Assembly (NCBI RefSeq): GCF_024323335.1
Contig: NC_066580.1
Coordinates: forward strand, 254,672,977 to 254,736,976
DNA length: 64,000 nt
Source: Lathyrus oleraceus
Lineage: Eukaryota; Streptophyta; Magnoliopsida; Fabales; Fabaceae
Direction of reading: 5' to 3'
How positions within the stretch are numbered: the first letter of the stretch is position 1; each line of letters starts with the position of its first letter. Below the pieces are notes generated by a model that was given only the letters and a program-made list of their open reading frames with translations, made no database searches and was not told where the DNA came from. Both the position numbers and the translations under genes were made by a program. Positions 24,313 through 36,315 of this stretch are shown one piece after another.

Positions 24313-27300
24313 TGTAGCGGGAAATTCATGATCATTAAGCTATTGACAAGCTAAAGATCAATTAACAAGAGTCGCCACCACGATTTTATTGTTTCCAAGG
24401 GAAAAGGGAAAAAATGCGAACAAAACCCAAATAGTAAGAAGTTTTCAAATAAAAACTAATAAAAGTCAGAGATCACAGGTAAGGGGGTTGGTTACACAGA
24501 GGGAAGGTGTTAGCACCCAAAGTGTCCTTGGTACTCATAGGGAGCCCTTTTTGTGTGCATATGTATTTTGTACAAAGTGATGTTTACAGACAAATAGAAT
24601 GTGGGGATGAGAAGAGAATTGATTAATTATATTTTTTTTGTTTGACAAGACCTTCGGTCTTGTGCCTACGTACCAAAGTATAAATGAGGGATCAGAACCT
24701 CGTAGTTCGTGCTAGAAATTTCAAAGTGAGTTGGTTGGTTTTAACAAAAATTAAGCTTGAAAGGCACAAAGGCCTGAAAATGGTTTGAATAAGTTAGTTC
24801 TTTTTGGCATTTTTGAAAGTTTAAGTCAAGTATAGTTAAGTTTATTTACAAGTTTGATTTAAGAAAATAAGTTTGAAAATGCAAAGGCATAAGGCCAAAG
24901 TTTCTAATTTTTTTGGAAGTGGTTAAAGTTTAGAATAAAAATAATTCACACAAAGAAGGTTTTAAAAATGGAGGGAGAGATTTTTGAAATTAAATAAATG
25001 GGGATAAGATGAAGAGACTACCCTAGATACAAGAATTTTAAAAGTTTAAAGTTGAAAAGTTCTGACCAAATGGGAGCAATCCAATAGACAAGTATGTCAA
25101 TTTGGACTTTTAAGAATCAAACAACATACAAAACGCACAATTATCAATCTTGAAGAGTAAAGGCATCAAATAAATATGACCTCATCCAAGCTTATCCACT
25201 TCAATGATCTTCTTTAGAATAACCTATGTAGCAGATGAATTCCACAAGTCACAGGTTCAACATAACAACTTAACAAGGATCAATGTTGCAGAGGAATCTT
25301 GAAGGATCTTGAATGATGTATCAGATGAATTCAAGATTGCAAGTTCTTGGTCTTTCAACAAATTGGCATTGGCCAAGTCCATTAGCAAAGGAATGTTGCC
25401 TAAATTCTAAATCCAATTGGAGAGATCAAAACAACAGTCCACTCAAATTGTCTTTTAGGGTTTTTTTTATTATTATGTGCATTAGTGGTCAAAGACCAAA
25501 CCAACAAACAAAGCAACAAAGTATATCACACAATATGATCCAAGTGGACAAAGTGAAAATTGCATAAACATAAATAATTAGAATGATAAGTACAATGACA
25601 AATGATAATAAAAAATAAATTGCATTGAAAGTAAAAGCTTGAAAGTAAAGGTTAATGGTTAGTAAGTTAATGGTTAGTTTTGTTTTGCTTTTTGATGTCA
25701 AGACATTCTTTGGAGAACACTCAACCCACTTTCCACAAGCATGGATCCTTGAACCAAAACATCTTCCAGAGGAAGGAAAGAAGGCCAAGTTTCCACACAA
25801 TACCATGGAAGAGGGGAGACTTACAATCTCACTAACTAGAATGCTTATGCCTTTTATGTCACAAATTTAGCGCTATGTTAAGAAATCGTAATTGGACTTA
25901 TGTAGAAGTCACAACTATTTGAGGTCGAGCAATAGACTTTTGGTGTTAATGCATGTTGGAGACATAGTATTAAGAACTATGCTCATTAAACATACCACAC
26001 ACAAAAAATATGCAAAGGTGGGGCCTAATCTCATCCATACTCATGTTAATCTTTCAATCAACTAGCATTAGGACTTAGAGATGCCATTGGCCAATTGAAA
26101 TGAATGGATGAAGAAGGGGAATTATATGAAGAGGGAAAGGGATGAATGAGATCACAAATTGGTAAAAGGAGGACCTTTACCAAATTAATATTATTCATTC
26201 ATTTTGGGAGATGGAATGTACATTCCATCAATCCCCTAAATCCAATAATATTAACTTGACAAAGTCAAATCAACCTTGACCAAGGCCCAACAACAAATGA
26301 GAAACTCAAATAAGTCAATCCAAATGGTCAACACAATTAAAATGGCATTTATTCAATTAAAAATATTAAAATAATGCATTAAATTCAAATATGTTTTGTC
26401 CAAATCCTAAAATCACATCAAAACACCAAATAAATGGCCATGTGATTTATCATAGGTCAAACAAGGTCAAAGGACCTTGGATAAAAAATTTCATAATTTT
26501 TGGACATTTAAAAATATTTTTAAACAATTAAAAACAAGTGAAAAATCTGTTAATTCATGAAAAATATCAATAGTGATCCAAAAATATGAAAGAGAAAAAT
26601 ATTTGAAATTTTTTAGTGAAAGTCCCATATTTTTTGGGTCAATATTGAATTTAATATGAATTATTGAAAATAATGGAATTAAATAGAAAATCAGAAATTA
26701 CAAAAATATGTGGGCCATCAGATCTCCCTCATTAATTGAGGTGGCAGATCTGATGATCCACAGCGCGTGTTCCACCAACACGTGAGTCAACTGCGTGGCA
26801 AATATGTTAATCAAAAGGAAGGGTTGAGATTATAACGTGGGAAACGGATCACACGGTCTAGACCTAAAACACCTCATCATCGGAGCCAGAGCTCCGGCTG
26901 TCTTCTTCGGCGAGCCTCGTCGGACTGGTCATCAACAACCATCACCAAAATTTCAAACAGGGACATGATTTTAAAGAGAAAACATCATTGAGCACGAATA
27001 TCACTTCCATTTCTTCCAATTCCAACTATATTGAGGGATATGTGGAATTGAAAAATGAGGTTCATGATCTGAGTTGCTTCGATTCATCATCAAAACAACT
27101 CAAACACCTTGCCTGCATTGGTAGGACTTCAGCCAACACAATAATCAAGACAATTGAGCAAGAAACAAGGAGAATCGAAGAGATCAAATTTTCTGCAAAA
27201 TACCTTCAATGGAGGTCTGAGCTTGCTAGATCTTGATTTGAATCGTGCTTTACTTCACTCCAATTGCTTGCAGAAGAGGAATGGAATGGCTTAGAATCAA

Positions 27301-28976
27301 AGGACCCCTGGAAAATTGAATTCCAAAATAGTGGAGATTCAAGCTCAAATTCAACAAAACTTTTCAGGTTTATCCTCTCAATGTGAAGGGTTTTCTAAGG
27401 GGAATCAAAGCTGGCGCAGTGTGTGTGTGTTGATTATAAGCAGTTGAGCTTCAATTTATAGAGGATTCAAGTGTTAATTGCACACTCCATTCAAGTTTCC
27501 AAAATTGGCAAAGTGAGGTAAGAAGTTGCATGGGCGCGCATAGGCCCATCAAATGATTGCTATAAGTCCAAATTTGAAGTTCAGATATGTTGAAGCGGGC
27601 TTGGAATGCAAGGCAATTGAACATTGATACTTGAAGTTTGATCCATGACACATGATACCACCCTATTTAAGCCATGCGTAACCTATGCATTTCTCATCAA
27701 AAATGCATGAATTTTATCTCTTTGGAAAGGTGAGATCATAAGGAATAAGTTTTATGTTGAACACTTTTTCATTTGGAGCTTGAAATTTGGATATATTTGA
27801 GGTGGAAGTTTGGAAAAATTTGACATATTGAAAATTTTCTAAGTGTCAAGCCATATGTCTCAATATTCTACCTTGCTTAACTTTTTATGGGAGCTTCAAA
27901 TGAGAAAAGTGTCTTCACCAAAGTTGTATCTCTCTTAAATACCTTCAAAATGGTCACCAATTTAATGCCATTTGGATTTGAAATGATAGATTTTTGCATT
28001 TTTGAAGTTTGGCAAAATGACTTGATCAATGGTATAGGTCAAAAGTGACCTATAATGTTGCCTCATATCACATGTGCAAAGAAGTTGAATTAGCTCTCAC
28101 TCCAAACATAAAAGTTTAATTAGGCACATTTAATTTGATTGTGAAGCTTGTAAATCTTTCATATCATAAAAATTGAGCAAGTTATGGCCTTGGGAAGTTG
28201 ACTTTCAAATTAGGGTTTAGACAAAATGACCTATAATGTTTCAACATAGAAAGTGATTTTCCAAGCAAAACTAGATCTAGGTCTCAACATAAAAGTTATT
28301 TATAATGTCATTTAGAGTAAGTTTTCTCTAGGAATTATTTTTATATGGTGAAAATTGTAGGAGATAGGGTCTAGGGAGACCCAGTTTTGATCAGATGAAT
28401 CCATCTGGCCAACCACCATCAACCAACTTGCTAATTTCCAATTCTCTTGACTTTCTTGGCTCATGGTAGATCATATATGCATAATATGATGAAATTTGAA
28501 ATGTCCCTTTATAAATTTGATCAATTGATGAGATAGCTTTTTGGAGAAGTTACTCAAGATACCCAATCAAACTAGGGTTTCCAAGGCAAATCACCCTCAA
28601 ACTCTTGAAGCAAACTTGATCGAAATAACATGTAGAAACAATTCGAACTCATACATTATGCTCATAACCATTCTTGAATCAATTCTTGATGGTGCTCTTT
28701 GTTCATGACGGTATCAACCCCTAGATGTGATCAATGAATCAAGGAAATCATGTCCCTACCTACAAAAGAGTTAGATAGATACAAAGACATGTTTTTGGCA
28801 TTTTGGTTAGTGAAATGATAAAATACAAGTATGATATAATCACAAAGTGCTTGATGATCTCTCCCAAAACAAACCCAATGAAAGAGGGGTAAGGAGGATG
28901 CCAAGGTATGATCCTAATGCTTATGCTTATGATGGAATTGCATGAGGGATCTTAGGGTCAAAATTGGGGTCTTACA
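24313..28976 (-). mobile_element. 3' LTR of element B (Ogre, reverse)
   Basis: 4664 bp. The minus strand starts TGTAAGACCCC at 28976 and ends CCCGCTACA at 24313. It is directly preceded on its own strand by the polypurine tract AATAGGGGCAGC (28977-28988), which makes it a 3' LTR. TATA-like TATAAATT is at 27453-27460, the U5 hairpin at 24645-24663 and the PBS-like TGGCGACTC at 24369-24377. The 5 bp left of it (GATAG, 24308-24312) would be one target duplication; its partner is not in the window. Confidence 0.9.
27453..27460 (-). promoter_or_regulatory. TATA-like box of element B LTR
   Basis: The minus strand reads TATAAATT preceded by CTC. The position matches TATA boxes in the other LTRs. 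Confidence 0.55.
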
Positions 28977-28988
28977 GCTGCCCCTATT
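28977..28988 (-). other. Polypurine tract of element B
   Basis: The minus strand AATAGGGGCAGC abuts the LTR start TGTAAGACC. The identical 12 nt precede the 3' LTR of element C at 46371-46382. It primes plus-strand DNA synthesis. Confidence 0.85.
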
Positions 28989-29823
28989 TAAGGACATTCT
29001 AACTGAGGAGGCGAAGGTTAAAATCTTCGTGTCGACTCGGTAGAATGGGCTTAAATAACAACATAGAGAAACAAATTTTGGTCCCTAAGAGACCTCATGG
29101 TGCATATGATATGAATGCAAAAGTTAACGCTTTGTGGGGAAATATTGCCACAAAGAAAAAGAAATCAGAGAGACCGAAAGTCTGCAGGAGTATAATGCGT
29201 TCCATAAGGAAAACTCACTAGGGAGACAGAGACTCTGGGGGATACAGGGAGTTTATGCGTAGGCCAGGCTACGACTTGAAACTACTGGGGGACTCGAGGA
29301 AATCTATACAAAATGGAAAGACTCAGCCGGGGAAACAAAAAAACTTATGCAGGGGATACGAATAAGTCAGGATAAAACTGAAGTATTCGACTCATGCGGG
29401 GAACAACGATTTCACTAAGGAAATGCGCTCTCGACTCGACTGGGGAGAAAATAAAATTTCAACACAGGAGGAGCAGACATTTATTATCTACTACCCGTTA
29501 CTGGGTAAGGAGATAATAAAGATCTGACCGAGAGGACATCCGTCATCGGTTAAGATAAACATATCAAGGATGACTCGCTGAGAAAAAGCCAGGAGGGAGT
29601 ACTCATTACCGGTTACTGGGTAAGAATATCCTTGTTGGGGAAAACTGCAAAAAAAGGATTTACAACTACCAGTTACTGGGTAGAAAACCAAAGGGTGAGA
29701 GTATCCGTCATCGATTAGGATGAACATATCAAGGATAAACTCGACAGAGAAGAAAATATGTCACCGGTTAAGATGAACATATCAAGGATAAACTTGCCTG
29801 GGGATGTCAAGGAGGATACCCGT
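28989..29823 (-). other. 3' UTR of element B, LTR-proximal part
   Basis: Non-coding. It carries repeated G-rich text on the plus strand ('ctgggggatac', 'actgggggactcg', 'cgactcgactggggaga'), equivalent on the RNA strand to the CCCCAGYAG array of elements C and D. From about 29491 it holds diverged units of the minisatellite that resumes at 34687. It is cut at 29823 by a solo LTR. Confidence 0.75.
29491..29823. repeat. About 105-bp minisatellite in element B 3' UTR, left part
   Basis: Units alternate 'ccggttactgggta' and 'gtcatcggttaggatgaacatatcaaggata', more diverged than the units on the right side. Such repeats in Ogre 3' UTRs are known sources of satellite DNA. Confidence 0.8.
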
Positions 29824-31354
29824 TGTAAGACCCTAATTTTGACCCTAAGATCCCTCATGGCATCATGTTATTGCGCAAGTGCATTGCCTCAAGGATCATA
29901 GCATGTTTGGCTCCTTAACCCTAGGGTTGGGACTTGTTTGAGTGTTTTGAAATCACCAAGCATGCTTGTATTGTATATTATTGCTTTTCTTATTTGATTA
30001 CTAACCAAAAGCACAAAAATATTTCACTAACTCTTTTTGTTTTGAAGTTCAATTGATCATGTGCTCCACAATGCTCCTAGGAGGCTCCTAAGCCCAATGT
30101 AATGGCTAGATGAAGATGAGAAAAAGCATGACAATGGTCCAAAAAGTTCCTAATCATCATATATGTCTCCCAAGTATCTCAATTTGCCAATTTGATCAAG
30201 ATAACCCAAAGGGCTTGAAGATTGTTTCCCAAGGAAACCTTAATTTCACTGTGCTTTGATTGTGCCTTGCCCATGAAGCAATCTCAACCTCTGATCAAAT
30301 TTAATCAAGGGAAGTTCTTTAATTTATCATTTTATGCATATATGAGCCTATTTTAATCCCCTCAATCATTTATTCATCAAGATTAGAAGTTTGACTTTGA
30401 AAAGTTGATCAGTCAAGTCATCTGACTAAGCTGAGGTCCTATAAGATATAACGTTTTATGTATTTGTTAAATGAAGGTGACCCCAAGAGAATAAATGTTC
30501 CTAATAACCATATGAACAACTTTCATGTTTATCAAAAATCCACTTTAAGTTTAGAAGGTCATCATTCATTTCAAAACATTAGAGGTCATTTTGACTGAAA
30601 CCCTAATTTTGGGTCAACTTGCCAAAGGCATAACTTCCTTAATGTTTATGATTTTGAGGTGAGACCAAAGGCATTGTAAAGCTTGCGATGTCTACTTCAA
30701 ATGTTATGTTGGACAAAACTTCATAATCCTAAAGTAAATACATGTAATAATGCAAAACATTATAGGTCATCTTGGACCTAATTCATTGAATTTGAAAAAG
30801 TACCCAACTTCAAATGCCCATAACTTTGTCATAGAAAATCCAAATGATGAAAACTTTGAGTCTATATTTACCATGTTGAAACTATCTACAACTTTGATGT
30901 TTGATATGTTTTCATTTGAAGCTTGTATCATGAGGACAAAGGGGTTTGATTAAGCTTACTTTTGGTTAACTTTTTCAAAGTGATTTGAATATGTTTTACA
31001 CTTGAATTTTCCAAGCCAGTTTTGATCAATTTGCACATGCCAAATGATTTTTTGCCCAACATGAATTTTTTTCCTTATTTCAAGAGCTTTCCAACCATTA
31101 CTCACAGTAGTCCTTGTGGTCTACCATTTTTGAGTTTCGAATTTCTTTTCATTTATGTGCATTCTTGATATTTTATGTTGAAACTTAAAATGCAAGTCCT
31201 TTCCATCCAATGTACATGACCACATGCCTTCTATGTGAACTCAGCAAGCTTCTTCAGCCATCCATGGGCCTTTCACACGTCCACAAAGGCCCATGCACTC
31301 AAATTTTCAAATCTCATGCACATGAGCAAAGTGTGATGATCAGATGCATTCACC

Positions 31355-31362
31355 TATAAATA
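31355..31362 (+). promoter_or_regulatory. TATA box of solo LTR
   Basis: TATAAATA in 'cacc..gagg', about 1530 bp from the LTR start. Confidence 0.65.
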
Positions 31363-33410
31363 GAGGCTTCATCTCCCTCATTTGATAACCTTTTGGAGAT
31401 CCCATATGCTGTTGTACTGAAACCACACCCACCAAAGGAATCATTCACCATTTTTTTTTTCAGATTTTCGAGCTTGAAATTCAGCAACATTAGTTGAATT
31501 TCAAAGCCAGATTCCTTAGCCAATCATCTCCCCTACGTCCAGAGGTCAAAAAGGAGCAAAGAGTTTGAAGAATTCGTGGCCAGAAGCTCACCAATTTGAA
31601 GGTATCAACTCAAACTGTTTGGATTTGAAACTCTTAATTCAATGTAGTTTTCTTGTGTTTTGGTGGTTCTCTGAAGTCCTCACACTTGAGGCAAGCCTTT
31701 GGTGCATTCAATTTTTCATTTTATAAACAATCCGTGTGGACACCGTGATTTTCTCCTTCATCTTTCTCTGAATATTGGAAGAGTGAGAGAAATCTAATGG
31801 TACAGTGATGATCTACATCACACGGGCTTCATTTCCATGTCCTTGTTTTTTATTTTTGATAAGTTCCATTTTCCTGCAATTCTGGCTGGAGTTTGTGTGG
31901 TTGATCAGAGAAGACAGTGGTTTCCACCACCACCACCACGTGTTCTAATCCCTGGCCCTTGGATCTCCCTTCCACGATCTAATCTCATGTGTCCGTTTTA
32001 ATTCGTTATGTGGCGCTATTGACTTGAGTGTATCGTGTGTCCTCAGATCCAAGTCGTGCACCACTGCCACGTCAATTAATGAAGTGGATCTAGTGGCTTA
32101 GCATTTTTCGCTTATTCCATTTTCTTTTTATTTTCTGTTAATTCATTCTATTTTCAAAAATTCATTAAAAAATCATGTGAAGTCAGAAAAATATGAGACC
32201 AACTTTGAAATTTTTCTTGAAAAATCTAATTTCATATTATGATTTTTAATTATTTTTGTGACTTCATTTGATATTTTTCATGAATTATTTGGTTTTTAAT
32301 AATTTTAATTCATTTGAAAATACTTTCTGACTTTCAAAAAATACAAAAATATTTTTCATAGCATCCATGGATCATGATAAGTCAATGAAAAATAGTCTCA
32401 ACAATTTCTTGTTTGTTTTGAGATTATTTGAGATTTTAATTCATATTATGTTATTTTTTGTTGTTTTTAATTGATTTTAATTACTTTCTGACTTTAAAAA
32501 TTTGTGAGAAAATTAGTCAAAGTTTGTTTGACTATGTTGAACCTATGAAAATTTAATTGGACTTTTTGAAGTTGCTTTGAATTGAATTTGAGGTTCAACT
32601 TTGTTTGTTTATTTTTTATTTGTATTTTCTTTTAATTCAAAAAATACCCAAAAATATTGTTGACTTCTTGACTTGTTATACTCATTCCTCTTTTATTTGG
32701 TGTTGATCAAGGTTGATTTGATTCAACTTTGATCAATTGGGATTGGTTGTTGTCTTCTTACCCCCTCGCTTTCATCTTCATCCCTTTCTTTCCCTCAATG
32801 GTCAATGAGTTAAAGTCTTGAGGTTGGTCTTGACAAATAGGAGTTTAACCTTCTTTGATCCAAACCAAGCTCAACTTGATCCATGATCAAGTGAGTTATT
32901 TTGTGTCAAAGATAGGTTACTTCTTGGTCAAGCAAATAACCAAAAGTCAATACAAGACCCTTCCCCTTTTGTTTGGCATGACAAGTTTATGGAGCTTGAC
33001 TTACTAGTCATGACCTCTAACTTGTGTTCTTTGCCTATATGCTTATTGACCGGCCTCATATAGGTGTGACTACTATATTAGTCCACTTATGATTGCTTAA
33101 CATAGCGCTACATTGTCTCATGACAAGCTAACATAACTCTACTAACTACTAAGTTTAATTTGAGCTTTTAATTTCTTGTCATTTACTTTTAATGTCATTT
33201 ATTTCTTGCTCATTATTCATCTTGATTATCACTTTGTTCACTTGAGCACATATTTTATGTTTATGTCATTTTTATTTTGCTCATTTGAGCCCATTATTGT
33301 ATATAAATATATTGTTATTTTGTGTTGTTTTGTGTTTGTTTTGATATGAACCAAAATGCAAAAGGAGAAAGGACTTAGAATTAGGATTTACCCATGCTTA
33401 AAGGAGTTCA

Positions 33411-33496
33411 AGAGCAACTAGGCCTCATGCCTTTAGAATGCAAAATTTGTTGAAGAGCAACTAGGCCTCATGCCTTTAGAATGCTAAAATTCAAAG
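33411..33496. repeat. 43-bp tandem duplication in solo LTR
   Basis: 'agagcaactaggcctcatgc' occurs at 33411 and again at 33454, with the following text also repeated. Confidence 0.85.
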
Positions 33497-34686
33497 TTGA
33501 CCTCAAAGGACTTATCCTCAAACTTATTCTTTGTCCATTCCCTTTATTATGCTGTGATCTTTTTGATGTGTGCTTTTGTGTGATAGGAACCTCATCTTAA
33601 GATTGTGAAAAGAGGACCATTGTCATGAGTAGCCAAGTTAAGAGCCAAGCCAAATGGAGGTCTTAGGAGCTTGAATTCAAATTATTGATTGCTTGTTTGT
33701 GTGCTAAATCCAAAGGAAAGGGGCATCTTGAGTCATCTCTATATGACTCCAACAAAAGGAACTCCAAGGGTTATCTTTCCCCTCTTATCTTTGTATGCTT
33801 TAGGAATAGCCTTTATCTCTTCTCTCCACTCTAACCAAGCCAAAAAATCATTTTCAAAACTTTGACCTTGTTTCAAATTAGAAACCTAGGCCTTAGGCCT
33901 TTGACTTTTCAAAACCATTTTCATCAATACTCATTGTAAATAAACTTTAATCCAACTTTGACCTCATTTTGTAAATAAAATTAACTTGTAAATATAACCC
34001 ATTTCAAGTTTGTTTTTGTGGTTCCAATGGCCACTTGTTACACTCCTTTTCAAAAACATTAGTCATAGGTTTGAGTTATCATAGTGGTTGATATAAATCT
34101 CACCTCATCCTTAGTGTTGGATTGTAAGCCTTCCATGCTTATTATAGGGTTGACCCCTCACTAGTATGTTGAAGCCTTCCTCACATGGTGGATTGTTGGT
34201 TTAGGTTGAGTTTTCTCCCTTTGATAACAAAAGACCTTAAGGCTTTTGATTAAAATCAATTCACCAATCTTTGAAATTTTTACCACGAACTACGAGGTTT
34301 TAATCCTCCTTTGTGATGGTACGTAGGCAATGGGTTCATCCATTCAAACAACAAATTTGTAAATATAATCTATTCTCTTCTCATCCCTCCAATCTTTTGC
34401 TCAAATCTTTTCACAAATACCAACCTACAACACATATTTGCAAAAAGAGGTTCCCTTAGAGTATTAAGGATGTTCTGGGTGCGTAAAACCTTCCCATTTC
34501 ATAACCAACCCCCTTACCTAGATATATGACATTTTTATTAGTTTTTGATTTGAAAAACTACTTACTTGGCTTTTTTTTCGCTTTTTAGCCTTTCCTTTGG
34601 ACAAATAAAAGTGCGGTGGCGACTCGAATTGTATGTTGACTTTTGGTTTAGTCAATAAACTTAAAGGTAACGAAAACCCCGCTACA

Positions 34687-35330
34687 CTCGTCATCGGTTA
34701 GGATGAACATATCAAGGATATACCAACTGGACATCAAAGGGGAATTACATCTATTGAAAGCTGGATAGAAAACCATCAGAGAGAGAATCCGTCACCGGTT
34801 AGGATGAACATATCAAGGATAAACTCTGCGATGGGACAAAGTAGGATTTACAGCTACCGGCTACTGGGTAGAAGACCAAATCAAAGAGAAAATTCGTCAC
34901 CGGTTAAAGTGAACATATCAAGGATAGACTCTGAAAGGGGAGAAAATAGGGATTACATCTATCAGTTACTGGATAAAATACCATCGGAGAGAGAATCTGT
35001 CACCGGTCAAGATGAACATATCAAGGATAGACTCCGCTCAGGGGAACAATAGGATTTACAACTACCGGTTACTAAGTAGAAGACCAACAAGGAGAAGAAA
35101 ACCCATCATCGATTAAGATAAACATATCAAGGATTAACTCTCTGGGGAAACAAAATAGGGATTACAACTACCTTTTTACTGGGTAGAACACCAAAGATGA
35201 GAATATCCATCATTGGTTAAAGTGAACGTATCAAGGATAGACTCACGCGGGGGAATGAAAGATATCTGTCACCGGTTAGGATGAACATATCAAGGATATA
35301 CTTCCAGGGGACTCCACTAGGGAGGAAAAG
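34687..35330. repeat. About 105-bp minisatellite in element B 3' UTR, right part
   Basis: 'gtcaccggtt' or a close variant recurs at 34791, 34896, 34999 and 35105 (spacing 103-106 bp), each followed by 'aacatatcaaggata' and later by a 'ccggttactgggtag'-like half. Several units contain a plus-strand text resembling the primer-binding site (GACTCTGAAAGGGGA at 34927, ACTCTCTGGGGA at 35137), which is PBS-complementary in the element's RNA. Confidence 0.85.
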
Positions 35331-35745
35331 GAGTACTTTTATCGGGTATTAGGCAAAAAGTAACAACCACAAACAAAGAAGAATATTATCAGTTACTGGG
35401 TAATAAACTCTTAGGGGACCAAAATATCTATCTAGGTAAGAGCTAGAAAGAACAGTCAATCAAGACTCAACCCAATGAGGACATAACTCAAGGGGAGTAA
35501 TTCCATCCAGAAAATTCGCCGGAGAGGAAACTGAAATAACAATCATCCACGAGGAAACAAACTCAGTGGGGAAACAGAGAAAGGTTAAAGTCTTCTCTGC
35601 CTAAGGGGCTAACACTCTACAATTGAAGGAGGACAGACACCAAATTGGATATGGGGATAAAGTATCTCCATAACAGAGAATGAAAATCTCGAACAATCAA
35701 GTATGCAGGATATGTAAAAATCATGAAATTAACCCCTTCTCAATA
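35331..35745 (-). other. 3' UTR of element B, pol-proximal remnant
   Basis: Non-coding. Contains a few more 'ggggaaac' motifs ('ctcagtggggaaacag'), then meets the RT fragment at about 35740. The post-integrase hairpin array seen in C and D is absent, so the deletion that removed pol also removed it. Confidence 0.6.
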
Positions 35746-36063
35746 TCAGAATCCAAACCAGGCATGTCTTGATAGGACCAAGCAAACACATCTGAATACT
35801 CTCGAATAAGATCAATCAACCCCTTCTTAGCATCTGGACACAATCGAGACCCAATCTTGACTTCCTTCACATCATCCTCGAAACCCAAGTTAACAAGCTC
35901 AATCCGCTCTTCAAACGGCTGAATAATCTTCTCATCTTGCTCAAGAAGACGAGACAATACCTCACTCACCTCTACATCACTTTCCTCCTCGGCCTCAAAC
36001 ACAAGGAATTCAAAATTTGGAGAAGGAGAAGGATTATTGTATTCAATGGGGTTAGGAACCAAC
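35721..36063 (-). pseudogene. RT N-terminal fragment after the intron (element B)
   Basis: On the minus strand, from 36063, this is the start of the exon that encodes RT: PNPIEYNNPSPSPNFEFLVFEAEE.., then GLIDLIREYSDVFAWSYQDMPGLDSDIE. It is homologous to 58430-58750 of element D. Similarity ends right after GLDSDIE; the frame then runs a few codons into 3' UTR sequence and stops. RT catalytic domain, RNase H and integrase are all missing, so element B is an internal deletion derivative that could only move by using proteins from another copy. Confidence 0.88.
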
Positions 36064-36315
36064 CTGCATAATGATTTGATATTTTGATTTTAGAGAAGTG
36101 AATTTGTCACCAAATATTATGCAGATGGACAATTATATTGTTTATTTATGTCTTTTGTGATTACCATTTTCAGAATAAAGCAAAAAGTAAAAATAAACAT
36201 CAAAGATGTGGATGACTAGAATTAATTTTATCGATGATCAATTTAAAATGCCCAACAATGTTCACTTCTCCCTTAGGCATAGGAGAAGGATTTTAAAATA
36301 TGAAAAGCAAATTAC
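36064..36315 (-). other. Intron between protease and RT (element B)
   Basis: 252 bp on the minus strand. Donor AA|GTAATT at 36315, acceptor ATTATGCAG|G at 36064. The donor contains the stop (TAA) that ends gag-protease, and splicing would keep the frame into RT. Ogre elements are known to have such a spliced intron. Identical acceptor text is found in element D. An internal hairpin lies 27 nt from the donor. Confidence 0.85.
36265..36288 (-). other. Intronic hairpin near 5' splice site (element B)
   Basis: On the minus strand CTTCTCC (36288-36282) and GGAGAAG (36271-36265) enclose the 10-nt loop TATGCCTAAG. Element D has the same stem with loop CATGCCAAAA at 58187-58210. Confidence 0.65.

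Larger units (their letters stand above)
29824..34686 (+). mobile_element. Solo Ogre-type LTR inside minisatellite
   Basis: 4863 bp, starting TGTAAGACCCT and ending CCGCTACA. Flanks are CCCGT (29819-29823) and CTCGT (34687-34691), a target duplication with one mismatch. The minisatellite resumes at once on the right ('catcggttaggatg'). The LTR is from a different subfamily than LTR A, closer to the LTR of element D at its start ('taagaccctaatttt'). TATA box at 31355, a 43-bp tandem duplication at 33411-33496, CTACG..CGTAG block at 34282-34330, AATAAA plus TGGCGACTC at 34604-34625. No internal region remains. Confidence 0.92.
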
